Assembly: GCA_044226535.1 (NCBI GenBank)
Contig: JBGAGT010000002.1
Span: forward strand, 124,001-188,000
DNA length: 64,000 nt
Reading direction: 5' to 3'
Origin: VBCG01 sp044226535
GTDB taxonomy: Bacteria; Pseudomonadota; Gammaproteobacteria; Burkholderiales; Casimicrobiaceae
Below the pieces are notes generated by a model, which ran no database searches, was not told the DNA's origin, and was given only the letters and a program-made list of their open reading frames with translations. The first letter of the stretch is position 1. The number at the start of each line of letters is the position of its first letter. Below, piece by piece: positions 8,849 through 17,443 of this stretch. The position numbers were made by a program, and so were the translations under genes.

Positions 8849-9156
8849 TGCCGCGCGTCCCCCTGGTCGCGACCGCCGTGGTCGTCCTGCTGGTCCTGCT
8901 GTACGTCGGCGCGGGCCACTTGGGCGCGGCGCGCAAGCTCGCCGCGCTCGAGCCCCTCGGCGAGGCGCGCGGCAACTACGCCATCACGCTGGAATTCGCG
9001 CCCGAGCGCTTCCACCAGCAGGTGATGCAGGACCGCGGGCGCGTGGTGGGGGTCAAGGACCGCACGCTGTTCATGATGGACGTCGAGCCGGCCGACCTGC
9101 GCGACATCGCGCGGCGCTACTGGGTGCGCTCGATCGAGCGCTGGAAGCCCTCGTGA
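8848..9156 (+). CDS. 102-aa membrane-anchored protein inside an ABC operon
   Basis: Not a family I recognise. The protein begins with an uncleaved-looking hydrophobic segment (VATAVVVLLVLLYVGAG, residues 7-23) followed by about 75 soluble residues rich in Arg and Glu, ending RRYWVRSIERWKPS. Its ATG overlaps the ATPase stop (TGATG) and its stop overlaps the permease GTG as GTGA, so it is locked into the operon and must be made with the transporter. The topology suggests a single-pass accessory subunit facing the periplasm or cytoplasm. Codon use matches its neighbours, which argues that it is a real gene and not an accidental frame. Confidence 0.7.
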
Positions 9157-9995
9157 CCGCCGCTTCGTCCATGGCCACCGCCGGCGCCGCCGCGCCGCGT
9201 CGCCGCCGCCTGTCCCTGCGCACGGCGCGCTTCGCCAAGGGCACGTTCGGCGTGCTGCTGCTGCTCGGGGCCTGGCAGCTTTCGGTACCGCTGGTCGGCA
9301 TGAGCGCGTACTTCTACCCCGCGCCCTCGGACGTGGTCGTCGCCTTCGTCGACCTCGTGAGGAAGGGCGTGCTGCCGGTGTACATCGCCGACAGCCTCGC
9401 GCGCTACGCGGCCGGTGTCGGCACAGGTACCGTGCTGGGCATCGTGTTCGGCATCGCCATCGGGCTTTCGCGCCGCGTGTCGCTTGCGCTGTCGCCGCTG
9501 TTCAAGTTCCTGTTCGCGCTGGTCGAGGTGGCGTGGATCCCCATCTTCGTGGTCTGGTTCGGCTACGGCGTCAAGACCATCGTGCTGGCGCTGGTCTACG
9601 TGGTGTTCTTCCCGGTGCTGTACAACACGCTGCTCGCGGTGCGCACGGCGCCGCAGGTGCTCGCCAACGCGGTGCGTTCGCTGGGAGGCAACGGCGTCGA
9701 CGTGCTGCGCTACGTGATCCTGCCTTCGGCGCTCCCGGGCATGATCACGGGGCTGCGCGTGGCCGCGGGCTTCGCCTTCCGCGGCCTCGTGTTCGCCGAG
9801 ATCATCGCCGCCAAGACCGGCGTGGGCTACCTGATCTTCGAAGGCACGCAGACCCAGCAGACCGCGCGCACCATCGTCGGCATGATCGTGATGGGCCTCC
9901 TCTGGCTCGCCATCGACCAGTTCTACCTGCGGCCCTTCGAGCGCGCCACCGTGCAGCGCTGGGGCCTCACCGTCGACGCCTCGCAACGCACATGA
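9153..9995 (+). CDS. ABC transporter permease, SsuC/TauC family
   Basis: A 280-aa membrane subunit. It has the EAA-type loop (ANAVRSLGGNGVDVLRYVILPSALPGMITGLR, shown here only as a region) at about residues 170-200 and roughly six membrane segments. The GTG start at 9153 overlaps the stop of the 102-aa gene (GTGA). With the next gene it gives two different permeases for one ATPase, so the transporter may contain a heterodimeric membrane domain; more commonly the family uses a homodimer. Confidence 0.9.
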   Translation: MTAASSMATAGAAAPRRRRLSLRTARFAKGTFGVLLLLGAWQLSVPLVGMSAYFYPAPSDVVVAFVDLVRKGVLPVYIADSLARYAAGVGTGTVLGIVFGIAIGLSRRVSLALSPLFKFLFALVEVAWIPIFVVWFGYGVKTIVLALVYVVFFPVLYNTLLAVRTAPQVLANAVRSLGGNGVDVLRYVILPSALPGMITGLRVAAGFAFRGLVFAEIIAAKTGVGYLIFEGTQTQQTARTIVGMIVMGLLWLAIDQFYLRPFERATVQRWGLTVDASQRT

Positions 9996-10002
9996 GGACC
10001 CG

Positions 10003-10857
10003 ATGAGCGCCTTGCCTACCGGCCCTGCGGGGGCACCGCCCGCGGGTGCAGCGGCTTCGCCCGCGGGCGCGGTGCCGGCATCGTCGCGGCACTCGCGCCT
10101 CGAGGCGATCTGGCTGGGGCTCGTCCCGTTCGCGGTGATCCTCGCGCTGTGGACGGCGCTCCCGCGCATCGCCGACTACCCGGCCTACAAGCTGCCGCCG
10201 GTGTCGGCCGTGCTGGCCTATGCCTGGGAGTCGGTGCTGGACGGGACGCTCTTCACCAACATCGGCGCGAGCCTCGCGCGGCTCGCCGCGGGCTTCGTCA
10301 TCGGCATGGCGCTCGCGGTGCCGCTCGGGCTCGCCATCGCGCTGAACCGCCACGTCGCCGACATGGTCCGGCCGGTGCTGTCGTTCCTGCAGGCGATCGC
10401 GGGCATCGCCTGGGTGCCGCTGACCATCATCTGGTTCGGCATCGGCAACGGCTCGGTGATCTTCGTCATCGCCAACACCATTTTCTTCGCCACGCTCTAC
10501 AACACCGTGCTGGGCGTGGAGACGATACCGCTGGCGCTGCACCGCGCCGTGCGCAGCCACGGCGGGCACGGGCTTTCGCTGATCACCAACCTCGTGCTGC
10601 CCGGCGCGTTCATGCAGATCCTGCTCGGCATGCGCACCTCGGTGGCCTACGGATGGCGCGCGCTGGTCGCCTCCGAGATGATCGCCGGCAGCAACGGCCT
10701 GGGCTACATGACCATCGACGCCGTGCAATGGCAGCGCGTCGACGTGATCGTGCTGGGCATGATCGTCATCGGGCTGCTGTGGATGGCGATGGACCGGCTG
10801 CTGTTCGTGCCGCTCGAGCGGCGCACGGTGATGCGCTGGGGGCTGATGCAGCGCTGA
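10003..10857 (+). CDS. second ABC transporter permease of the operon
   Basis: A 284-aa permease, with an Ala/Pro/Gly-rich N-terminal tail of about 30 residues before the first membrane segment (AIWLGLVPFAVILALW). The EAA-type loop region lies around residues 175-200 (RAVRSHGGHGLSLITNLVLP). ATG at 10003 is preceded by GAGGA. It is clearly paralogous to the 9153 gene (shared AWVPLTIIWFGIG/AWIPIFVVWFGYG and WR(A)LV(A/F)xEMIA segments), so the pair arose by duplication or was assembled from related transporters. Confidence 0.9.
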   Translation: MSALPTGPAGAPPAGAAASPAGAVPASSRHSRLEAIWLGLVPFAVILALWTALPRIADYPAYKLPPVSAVLAYAWESVLDGTLFTNIGASLARLAAGFVIGMALAVPLGLAIALNRHVADMVRPVLSFLQAIAGIAWVPLTIIWFGIGNGSVIFVIANTIFFATLYNTVLGVETIPLALHRAVRSHGGHGLSLITNLVLPGAFMQILLGMRTSVAYGWRALVASEMIAGSNGLGYMTIDAVQWQRVDVIVLGMIVIGLLWMAMDRLLFVPLERRTVMRWGLMQR

Positions 10858-10910
10858 CGGATGCGCCCGGGGGCGACGCCGGGCTGGACGACCATGACGA
10901 AGGAGGTTCC

Positions 10911-11909
10911 ATGAAAGACAGGAATGTTGGTGTGGGAATGCTCGGCGCCGCACTTGCCGTCGCGCTGGCCGCGGCGTTGCCGGCACTGCCGGCGCGCGCC
11001 GACGACGCGTGGCCGTCGAAGCCCATCAAGCTGATCGTGCCGTTCCCGGCGGGCGGGCAGCTCGACGTGGTGTCGCGGATGGTCGTCGACCGCGTCTCGG
11101 TGGCGCTCGGGCAGCCGATCGTGGTCGAGGCGCGGCCCGGCGCCGACGGCAACATCGCCACCGAGGCGGTGGCCAAGGCCGCGCCCGACGGCTACACCTG
11201 GCTCGCCGCGAGCCCGCCGACGACCATCCAGCCGGCGGTGCGGCCGAAGACGCTGCGCTACGACCCGATGCGCGATTTCGCGCCGGTGTCGTTCATCGGC
11301 ACCAGCCCCTTCCTGTTCGTCGTGCCGGCCTCGCTGCCGGTGAACACGCTGGCCGAGTTCGTCGCCTATGCGAAGCAGCACGCGGGGCAGGTGTCCTACG
11401 CGGGCTCCTCCTACGGCACAGTGGTGCACCTCGCGTCCGAGACCTTCAAGAAGGACACGGGCATCGCCATGGAGATGATCAACTACAAGGGCCAGCCCGA
11501 CGCGGTGGCCGACCTCCTCACCGGCCGGGTGCAGTTCATGTGCCTCGGCGCGATCCTCGCCGAGCCGCAGCTCAAGGCGGGGAAGTTGAAGGCGCTGGCG
11601 GTGCTCGACGCACAGCGCTTCGCGCGCCTGCCCGAGGTGCCCACGGCGAAGGAGCTGGGCTACCCGGACCTCGTCATGTCGACGTGGTTCGGCATCGCCA
11701 TGCCCGCGGCGACGCCGCCGGCGATCGTCGCCCGTGCCAACGCCGAGATCTCGAAGGTGCTCGCCGACCCGGCCGTTGTCGCCAAGCTGCGCGACATCGG
11801 CGTCGACCCGGCGGCGCCCGCGGGGCCGGCGGCTTTCGCCGCGTTCATGCGCGAGGATCTCGAGCGCTGGAAGAAGGCCGCCGCGGCGGCGAAGGTCAAC
11901 CTGGACTGA
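10911..11909 (+). CDS. Bug/TctC-type periplasmic solute receptor
   Basis: A 332-aa receptor of the Bug (Bordetella uptake gene)/TctC family. It has a Sec signal peptide (LGAALAVALAAALPALPARA) and the family opening DAWPSKPIKLIVPFPAGGQLD, with VEARPGADGNIATEAVAKAAPDGYT following. ATG at 10911 has AGGAGG at 10901. Bug proteins normally feed TctAB membrane subunits or act as sensors; here no TctAB is present and the gene follows two ABC permeases by 53 bp, an unusual pairing. It may supply the ABC transporter, or be an orphan receptor carried along. Confidence 0.93.
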   Translation: MKDRNVGVGMLGAALAVALAAALPALPARADDAWPSKPIKLIVPFPAGGQLDVVSRMVVDRVSVALGQPIVVEARPGADGNIATEAVAKAAPDGYTWLAASPPTTIQPAVRPKTLRYDPMRDFAPVSFIGTSPFLFVVPASLPVNTLAEFVAYAKQHAGQVSYAGSSYGTVVHLASETFKKDTGIAMEMINYKGQPDAVADLLTGRVQFMCLGAILAEPQLKAGKLKALAVLDAQRFARLPEVPTAKELGYPDLVMSTWFGIAMPAATPPAIVARANAEISKVLADPAVVAKLRDIGVDPAAPAGPAAFAAFMREDLERWKKAAAAAKVNLD

Positions 11910-11917
11910 TCCGCATC

Positions 11918-12037
11918 GTCATTCCCGCGAAAGCGCATCGTCATTCCCGCGAATGCGCATCGTCATTCCCGCGAAAGCGGGAACCCATGGGTCCCCGCTT
12001 TCGCGGGGATGACGAGAACGTTCGCGGGGATGACGGG
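11918..12037. repeat. cluster of dispersed palindromic repeats with a 52-bp cruciform
   Basis: Three partial copies of GTCATTCCCGCGAAAGCG are followed by two head-to-head copies. Positions 11962-12013 form an almost perfect inverted repeat with 26-bp arms and two mismatches and no loop; a further half copy ends near 12037. Members of the same family occur at 19416, 21336, 28918, 59910, 60381 and 60491. Confidence 0.85.
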
Positions 12038-12074
12038 TGGTTTCCCCGTGTCGCCGTCTCCGAATCGATCCCTG

Positions 12075-12103
12075 TTGACGATGTGCTGATGCAGTCCTAT
12101 GCT
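12075..12103 (+). promoter_or_regulatory. sigma-70-type promoter of the second sulfatase cluster
   Basis: TTGACG (12075-12080) and TATGCT (12098-12103) are separated by exactly 17 bp. It points at the receptor-permease-ATPase-sulfatase block. A transcription start near 12110 would fall at the edge of the inverted repeat at 12112-12148. Confidence 0.65.
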
Positions 12104-12111
12104 TCATTTGA

Positions 12112-12148
12112 GCTTGTCACCGCTCATATGAGCAATATTCAGACAAGC
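12112..12148. promoter_or_regulatory. nested inverted repeats at the predicted transcription start
   Basis: GCTTGTC (12112-12118) and GACAAGC (12142-12148) flank the perfect 12-bp palindrome GCTCATATGAGC (12122-12133). The position, just after the -10 element, is typical of a repressor operator. As RNA it could also form a 5' stem. Confidence 0.5.
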
Positions 12149-12296
12149 CATCCGGCCCGAGTCGATTCACGCCCAAGCACATGGTCATGTCCCATTGCCG
12201 TTGGACCTGCATGATCGCGTTGCATGACCCGTGATGAGCGACGAGGGCCAACGCCTCGGCCAACCGAACGGCATTGACGCCGGAAGGACCGACATC

Positions 12297-13373
12297 ATGA
12301 ACGATGCACGGAATCGCCTCACCAGACGACTCGTTCTCAGAAGTGGCCTCCTCGCGACTGCGGCAATGGTGCCCGGCGCCATGCTCGCCGGTTGCGGAAA
12401 GAATGACCCGGCGCCCAGCGGCAGCGCGAAGAACCTCACACTGAAGGCCTCGGTGGTCACGAGCATTTCGAGTGCCGTGGTGACCGTCGGCAGCCAGAAA
12501 GGTTGGTTCGCGCAGAGCGGCCTGACGCTGACCCCGCAGGTGTTCGCGTCCGGAAAGGGTGCCGAGGCGCTTCAATCGCTCGGTGGCCGCAACGGCGTCG
12601 ACGTCACTTTTGTCGGGACGACACCCATCATCAATTCCGCGGCCCACGGGGGCATCAAGCTCAAGGTGATCTCCGTGATCAATGACACGTCGGGTGCTTT
12701 CGTACTTTTCGCTCAGCCAGGGATCACGGACGTGGCAGGCCTGAAAGGCAAGCAGGTCGCCTTCGCGCGGGGCTCGACATACGACTTCTTCCTGCGCAAG
12801 GCGCTCATCAAAGCCGGTCTCGCCATCGACGACATCAAGCCGGTCTATCTGGGAGCGTCCGACGCGGTCACCGCGTTTGTCGGCAAGCATGTCGATGCTT
12901 GCGTGCCGGAGACTTCGCAGATCGACATCGTCGCGCAAAAGGACCCGTCCGCGAAGATCATCTTTCGCGGCTCCGACTTCGATGCGACCGAGGCTTTCCG
13001 TGTCGTCAACGTCTTCCTCACGACTCCCGCCACGATCGAGTCGAAGCGCGACGCACTCAAGGCGCTCCTGGCGGTTTACCACGGCAAGGTGGTCCCCTTT
13101 TGCCAGGACGAGAAGACCCGGGACGACGCGGTCAAGCTCGTGGCGCAGGGCATCAGCGAGTGGGGCGGCGGGACCGTCGACCCGAAAGCCATCGGCAAGA
13201 CCATGGCCACCCAGTCCTTTTACAACATCTCCCAGGTCCGGGAGCTCATGGGCGGCCCGGTCTTGATCGACGCACTGCGAAACCAGGCGCAGTTCCTCAA
13301 GGACGCAGGTGCCATCGCTTCGGTCCCCGACCTCGCCGATCTCGTCGATTCGTCACTCCTGCCAAGCGCTTGA
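12297..13373 (+). CDS. lipoprotein ABC receptor, NMT1/SsuA-like
   Basis: A 358-aa receptor. The leader has consecutive arginines (R10-R11) before a hydrophobic stretch and a lipobox LAGC with C33 as the lipidation site, so it is membrane-anchored; the RR pair could also allow Tat export. The mature part follows the SsuA/TauA plan (VVTVGSQKGWFAQSGLTLTPQ, GRNGVDVTFVGTTPIINSA). ATG at 12297 has GGAAGG 9 nt upstream; an earlier in-frame start at 12231 would precede the RBS. It feeds the permease and ATPase that follow. Its codons are visibly less GC-biased than those of the genes at 7-11 kb. Confidence 0.88.
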   Translation: MNDARNRLTRRLVLRSGLLATAAMVPGAMLAGCGKNDPAPSGSAKNLTLKASVVTSISSAVVTVGSQKGWFAQSGLTLTPQVFASGKGAEALQSLGGRNGVDVTFVGTTPIINSAAHGGIKLKVISVINDTSGAFVLFAQPGITDVAGLKGKQVAFARGSTYDFFLRKALIKAGLAIDDIKPVYLGASDAVTAFVGKHVDACVPETSQIDIVAQKDPSAKIIFRGSDFDATEAFRVVNVFLTTPATIESKRDALKALLAVYHGKVVPFCQDEKTRDDAVKLVAQGISEWGGGTVDPKAIGKTMATQSFYNISQVRELMGGPVLIDALRNQAQFLKDAGAIASVPDLADLVDSSLLPSA

Positions 13374-13451
13374 CGAGGCGCGATCTCACCCACGGGTGGC
13401 GTTCCGTCAGGGCGCGTCCTCCGGCAGGCACCGCGGATCACGGGGAGCTCA

Positions 13452-14225
13452 GTGACCACATCCACATCGAGACACAAGTCGACCGCCGTCATCGTCGGCG
13501 TCATCACGATCCTGGCCGTCATCGGGATCTACTGGTGGGCGGCCGTGCGGGCCGCGAACCCCACGTTCACGCCGACGCCGGGCGAGGTCATGCAGGCGTT
13601 CTGGCGCGAAGCGACGAGCGGCCGGCTTCTCGTCAACCTCTGGGCCAGCCTGAAGCGCGTCGTCATCGGCTATTCCATCGGCATGGCGGGCGCCATCGTG
13701 CTGGGCACGCTCGCCGGATGGTTTCGTCCGGTCGGCTATGTCCTCAACCCGCTCATCGACGCCATTCGTCCCATCCCGGCGCTCGCCTATCTGCCGTTGA
13801 TCATCCTCTGGGTCGGCATCGACGAGGACGCGAAAATCCTCATCATCATCCTGGCGGCGTTCAAGACGGGCGTGGTCAGTTGCCGCGCTGGGATGGCCGA
13901 GATTCCGAAAATCTATTTCGATGCAGCGCGCATGCTGGGCGCAAATCGACGGCAGCAGTTCACGACGATCGCCCTGCCTGCGGCGGTCCCCTACATCGTC
14001 GCCGGCGCTCGCGTCAGCTTCACGACATGCTGGCTCGCCCTGGTTGCCGCCGAACTGGTGGCCGCCAATGAAGGGCTCGGCTTCATGATCAGCAACGCCG
14101 GGCACTTCTTCCAGACCGATGTCGTCTTCGTCGGCATCATCACGATCGGGGTGGTCGCGTTCGTCCTCGACCGGAGCCTCCATGCCGCGGGCAAGGCCGT
14201 GACGCGGTGGTCGGAAAATGTCTGA
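13452..14225 (+). CDS. ABC transporter permease, SsuC/TauC family
   Basis: A 257-aa permease with six predicted membrane segments and the EAA-type loop (DAARMLGANRRQQFTTIALP). GTG at 13452 is preceded by GGGGAG (13442-13447). Its end overlaps the ATPase start by 8 nt. It resembles the permease at 189-1064 more than the pair at 9-10.9 kb: both share a VRPIPALAYxPLII motif and a NPTFTP/NQTLTP opening, so the two sulfatase modules probably use related importers. Confidence 0.9.
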   Translation: MTTSTSRHKSTAVIVGVITILAVIGIYWWAAVRAANPTFTPTPGEVMQAFWREATSGRLLVNLWASLKRVVIGYSIGMAGAIVLGTLAGWFRPVGYVLNPLIDAIRPIPALAYLPLIILWVGIDEDAKILIIILAAFKTGVVSCRAGMAEIPKIYFDAARMLGANRRQQFTTIALPAAVPYIVAGARVSFTTCWLALVAAELVAANEGLGFMISNAGHFFQTDVVFVGIITIGVVAFVLDRSLHAAGKAVTRWSENV

Positions 14226-15021
14226 TCCGCCACTGTCCAATACCGAGGTGCGGGGCAAGGGCGGCTCCCTCTCCGTGCACGGCGTGACACACGAGTTCAG
14301 TCGTGGACCCCGATCGCCACATCTGCGGGTGCTCGATTCGATCGACCTCGACATCGCGGAAGGCTCGTTCACATCCATCGTCGGCTCGTCCGGATGCGGC
14401 AAGTCGACACTGTTGAGGATCATGTCCGGCCTGCTCGTCCCCAGTTCCGGGGCGGCCATGTTGGGCGACGAGGTAATCCGGAGCCCGCGTCCCGAGATCG
14501 GCATGGTCTTCCAAGGAGACGCCGTCTTTCCGTGGCTGACCGTGCGAAGGAACGTGGACTACGGACTGCGCATGGCACGGTTGCCCAGGAAGGAACGCGA
14601 ATCGATCGCCAGCGAATGGTGCGAGATCGTCGGCCTCGGCAATTTCAAGAATGCCTATCCCAAGGAGCTGTCCGGGGGAATGCGCAAACGGGTCGATCTC
14701 GCCAGGACCTTGGCGCGCGACCCCGGAGTCCTGCTGATGGATGAGCCATTCGGCGCCCTGGATGCACAGACGAAGAACCAGATGCAGGAGGAGGTGCTGC
14801 GCGTGTGGCAGGCCTACCGGAAGACGGTGGTGTTCGTCACGCATGACCTTGACGAGGCGACATTCCTGTCGGATCGGGTCATCGTCATGTCACCGCATCC
14901 GGGGCGCATCGCGGCGCAGGTCGACATCAGCCTTGCACGGCCACGCACCGATGAAAGTCGCGTTTCCTCGGCGTTCCTCGAGAACAAGCGCCGGCTGTGG
15001 GAAGCGTTCCACCACGCCTGA
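14218..15021 (+). CDS. ABC transporter ATP-binding protein, SsuB/TauB type
   Basis: A 267-aa ATPase with Walker A G56-SSGCGKST, signature LSGGMRKR and Walker B VLLMDEPFGALDAQ, and switch histidine in VFVTHDLDEA. It overlaps the permease by 8 nt and precedes the sulfatase by 83 nt. The order receptor-permease-ATPase-sulfatase parallels the atsRBC/arylsulfatase arrangement described for sulfate-ester use in pseudomonads. Confidence 0.92.
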   Translation: MSDPPLSNTEVRGKGGSLSVHGVTHEFSRGPRSPHLRVLDSIDLDIAEGSFTSIVGSSGCGKSTLLRIMSGLLVPSSGAAMLGDEVIRSPRPEIGMVFQGDAVFPWLTVRRNVDYGLRMARLPRKERESIASEWCEIVGLGNFKNAYPKELSGGMRKRVDLARTLARDPGVLLMDEPFGALDAQTKNQMQEEVLRVWQAYRKTVVFVTHDLDEATFLSDRVIVMSPHPGRIAAQVDISLARPRTDESRVSSAFLENKRRLWEAFHHA

Positions 15022-15104
15022 ACGGCGCCGGCCCCGGCGCAATCCCTCACGCGTCACGACGGCAATCGTGGCACCGAACATCCGAATCAGAAAGAGGAGA
15101 ATCG

Positions 15105-17366
15105 ATGGCACCCCAAGACTCTGATGGCTCTGCGCTCACCGAACCCAGGTTCGCGGGACGGGTCGCGCGGACAGTTCAGGAGTCCACTCCCTGGTGGCCC
15201 GACCGGACACGCGCCAAACGACCCAACCTCGTCGTGGTCGTCCTCGACGACGTGGGATTCGCGCAGTTGGGATGCTTCGGGTCGTCGATCGCGACGCCGA
15301 CGATGGACGCCTTGGCCACGGGGGGACTGCGCTATACCAACTTCCATGTGACGCCGCTGTGCTCTCCCACGCGAGCCTGCCTTCTCACCGGTCGCAATCA
15401 TCACTCTGTCGGGATGGGTTTCCTGGCTGCCTTCGACACCGGCTTCCCCGCCTATCGGGGCAGCGTGACCCCGGCCGCCGCGACAGTGGCCGAGATCCTG
15501 CGTGGCGACGGGTATGGGACGTACGCGGCAGGAAAGTGGCATCTCGCGCCGCCGGATCGGCTGACAAGCGCGGGCCCCTACGACCAGTGGCCGAACGATC
15601 GCGGCTTTGACAGGTTCTATGGCTTCCTGTGGGGCGAGGACGACCAGTTTTCTCCCGAACTGTGGCTGGATCGACAGCACGTGGAGGTCCCTGACCGACC
15701 GAACTATCACCTGAGTGCCGACCTCGTGGAGCGATCCGCGCGATTCCTCGACGATCACATCACGGCCCGCCCTGACGATCCGTTTCTGCTCTACCTCGCC
15801 TTCGGGGCATGCCATGCGCCCCACCAAGCCCCGCCCGAGCACATCGACCGCTACCGGGGACGCTTCGATGCGGGATGGGACGTGGAACGGGAGAAGGTCC
15901 TGCAACGCCAGCAGGAACTCGGCGTTCTGCCGACCCACACCCGGTTGGCGCCCGCGAACCCCGGCGTCAGCGCGTGGAAGGACTTGTCAGCGGACCAACA
16001 ACGGCTGTGCGCCCGATTCCAGGAGGTCTTCGCCGGGTTCATGACACATACCGACGAGCAGCTCGGCCGGCTGGTCGATTACCTCGGCAAACGGGACGTG
16101 CTCCGCGACACCGTCATCGTTGTCCTCTCGGACAACGGCGCGAGCGGAGAGGGGGGAGCGGAGGGCACCCTCAACGAGTATCGCTACTTTCTTCGCCTGC
16201 CACCGGATCCCCTCGGCAAGGCCTTGAAGCGGATCGACGACATCGGGACGCCCGCGGCGCACAACCACTATCCGAGCGGATGGGCGCAAGCGGGGAACAC
16301 GCCATTCCGCTATTACAAGAAGCACACCCACAACGGCGGCGTGCGGGTCCCGATGATCATCAGCACGCCAAAGACGCGAGAACGCCAGGCAGGCGGAATA
16401 CGCGCCCAGTTCCATCACGCGATCGACATCACGCCGACACTGCTCGAGCTGGCCGGCAGCAAGGCCCCGTCGGTCTACCACGACGTGGCGCAGCTTCCGA
16501 TACACGGGCGATCGATGGCCTACAGCTTCGACGATCCCTCCGCACCTTCCTCGCGCACGACTCAGTACTTCGAGATGGTCGGCAATCGTGGCATCTACGA
16601 CGACGGCTGGAAAGCAGTTGTGGCGCACGAGGCCGGCACGCCCTACGACGACGACGTGTGGGAACTGTTCGACCTGACCGCAGATCCGTCCGAGACGAAC
16701 GATCTTGCTGCCGCCGAGCCCGAGCGATTGGCGCGAATGATCGCGCGGTGGGAACAGGAGGCCGAGCAGTACGGCGTGTTCCCTCTTGACGACCGGATGA
16801 CCAACAGGGCCACCGGCGTGGACCCACGGACGGACAAGCGTCACTACGTCCTGCGACCGGGCGCGCGACTGCTCAATCTCGTGGCGGGTCCCGACTTCAG
16901 CGGACGCGCCTTCACGGTCACCGCTCGCCCGGTCTGCGGTCCGCAGACCGAAGGCGTGCTCCTGGCCCAGGGGCGTCGCGCCCACGGTTTCGCAGTCTTT
17001 GTCAAAGGCGGGCGGCTCATGGCCGACGTGAACATCGCTGGCGATCATGTGTTGCTGTCCGCCGACGCTCCCCTCGCCCCCGGACGCCACACCTTGACGT
17101 TCAGTGTGACGCCGACTGACGGCGGCGCCACGGCGCAATTGTGCGTCGACGGGGCCGTGGTCGCGGACGCCGCCCTGAGCGGACCGCTCCCCCGCGGGCT
17201 TGGCGCGCTGTCAGTGCAGTGTGGGGAGAACGAGCCTTCTGCAGTGAGCCCGGAGTACCGCCCGCCATTCCGCTTCACCGGTGAACTGGATGAGGTGATC
17301 ATCGATCTGGGCGTGCAGGCTGGCAGCCAGGACCGGCTTGTCGCCGCGGAGCTGGTGGCCCAATGA
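15105..17366 (+). CDS. large cytoplasmic arylsulfatase with C-terminal beta-sandwich domain
   Basis: A 753-aa type I sulfatase. The formylglycine site is C86-S-P-T-R in LCSPTRACLLTGRNHHS; metal ligands are D48-D49 (LDDVGF) and LSDNGASGEGG. After the sulfatase core (to about residue 570) comes a beta-rich tail with concanavalin/LamG-like repeats (ADVNIAGDHVLLSA, FRFTGELDEVIIDLG). The opening FAGRVARTVQESTPWWP is typical of long, signal-less arylsulfatases, so the enzyme is cytoplasmic and depends on the importer before it. ATG at 15105 has AGAGGAG 4-10 nt upstream. It cleaves an aryl or other sulfate ester, releasing sulfate; substrate unknown. Confidence 0.93.
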   Translation: MAPQDSDGSALTEPRFAGRVARTVQESTPWWPDRTRAKRPNLVVVVLDDVGFAQLGCFGSSIATPTMDALATGGLRYTNFHVTPLCSPTRACLLTGRNHHSVGMGFLAAFDTGFPAYRGSVTPAAATVAEILRGDGYGTYAAGKWHLAPPDRLTSAGPYDQWPNDRGFDRFYGFLWGEDDQFSPELWLDRQHVEVPDRPNYHLSADLVERSARFLDDHITARPDDPFLLYLAFGACHAPHQAPPEHIDRYRGRFDAGWDVEREKVLQRQQELGVLPTHTRLAPANPGVSAWKDLSADQQRLCARFQEVFAGFMTHTDEQLGRLVDYLGKRDVLRDTVIVVLSDNGASGEGGAEGTLNEYRYFLRLPPDPLGKALKRIDDIGTPAAHNHYPSGWAQAGNTPFRYYKKHTHNGGVRVPMIISTPKTRERQAGGIRAQFHHAIDITPTLLELAGSKAPSVYHDVAQLPIHGRSMAYSFDDPSAPSSRTTQYFEMVGNRGIYDDGWKAVVAHEAGTPYDDDVWELFDLTADPSETNDLAAAEPERLARMIARWEQEAEQYGVFPLDDRMTNRATGVDPRTDKRHYVLRPGARLLNLVAGPDFSGRAFTVTARPVCGPQTEGVLLAQGRRAHGFAVFVKGGRLMADVNIAGDHVLLSADAPLAPGRHTLTFSVTPTDGGATAQLCVDGAVVADAALSGPLPRGLGALSVQCGENEPSAVSPEYRPPFRFTGELDEVIIDLGVQAGSQDRLVAAELVAQ

Positions 17367-17443
17367 CACCCGGCGCTCGCGCCTTCATTCGCGAGCACTA
17401 CGGCGCGTAGCACGAGCCGCGCCGGCAGCGCGCGAGCGCCGCG

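Larger units (their letters stand above)
11910..12296. other. 387-bp gap with repeat cluster, promoter and operator-like repeats
   Basis: No gene. The left third is a cluster of the dispersed palindromic repeat (11918-12037), which lies directly after the Bug stop and may act as a terminator. The right part holds a strong sigma-70-like promoter (12075-12103) and nested inverted repeats just downstream (12112-12148), then a roughly 150-nt leader before the receptor gene at 12297. Confidence 0.7.

Noticed and set aside
11918..12037. Peptides reading VIPAKAGT / FRGDDG in several frames
   Set aside because: These are translations of the palindromic intergenic repeat and are not genes.
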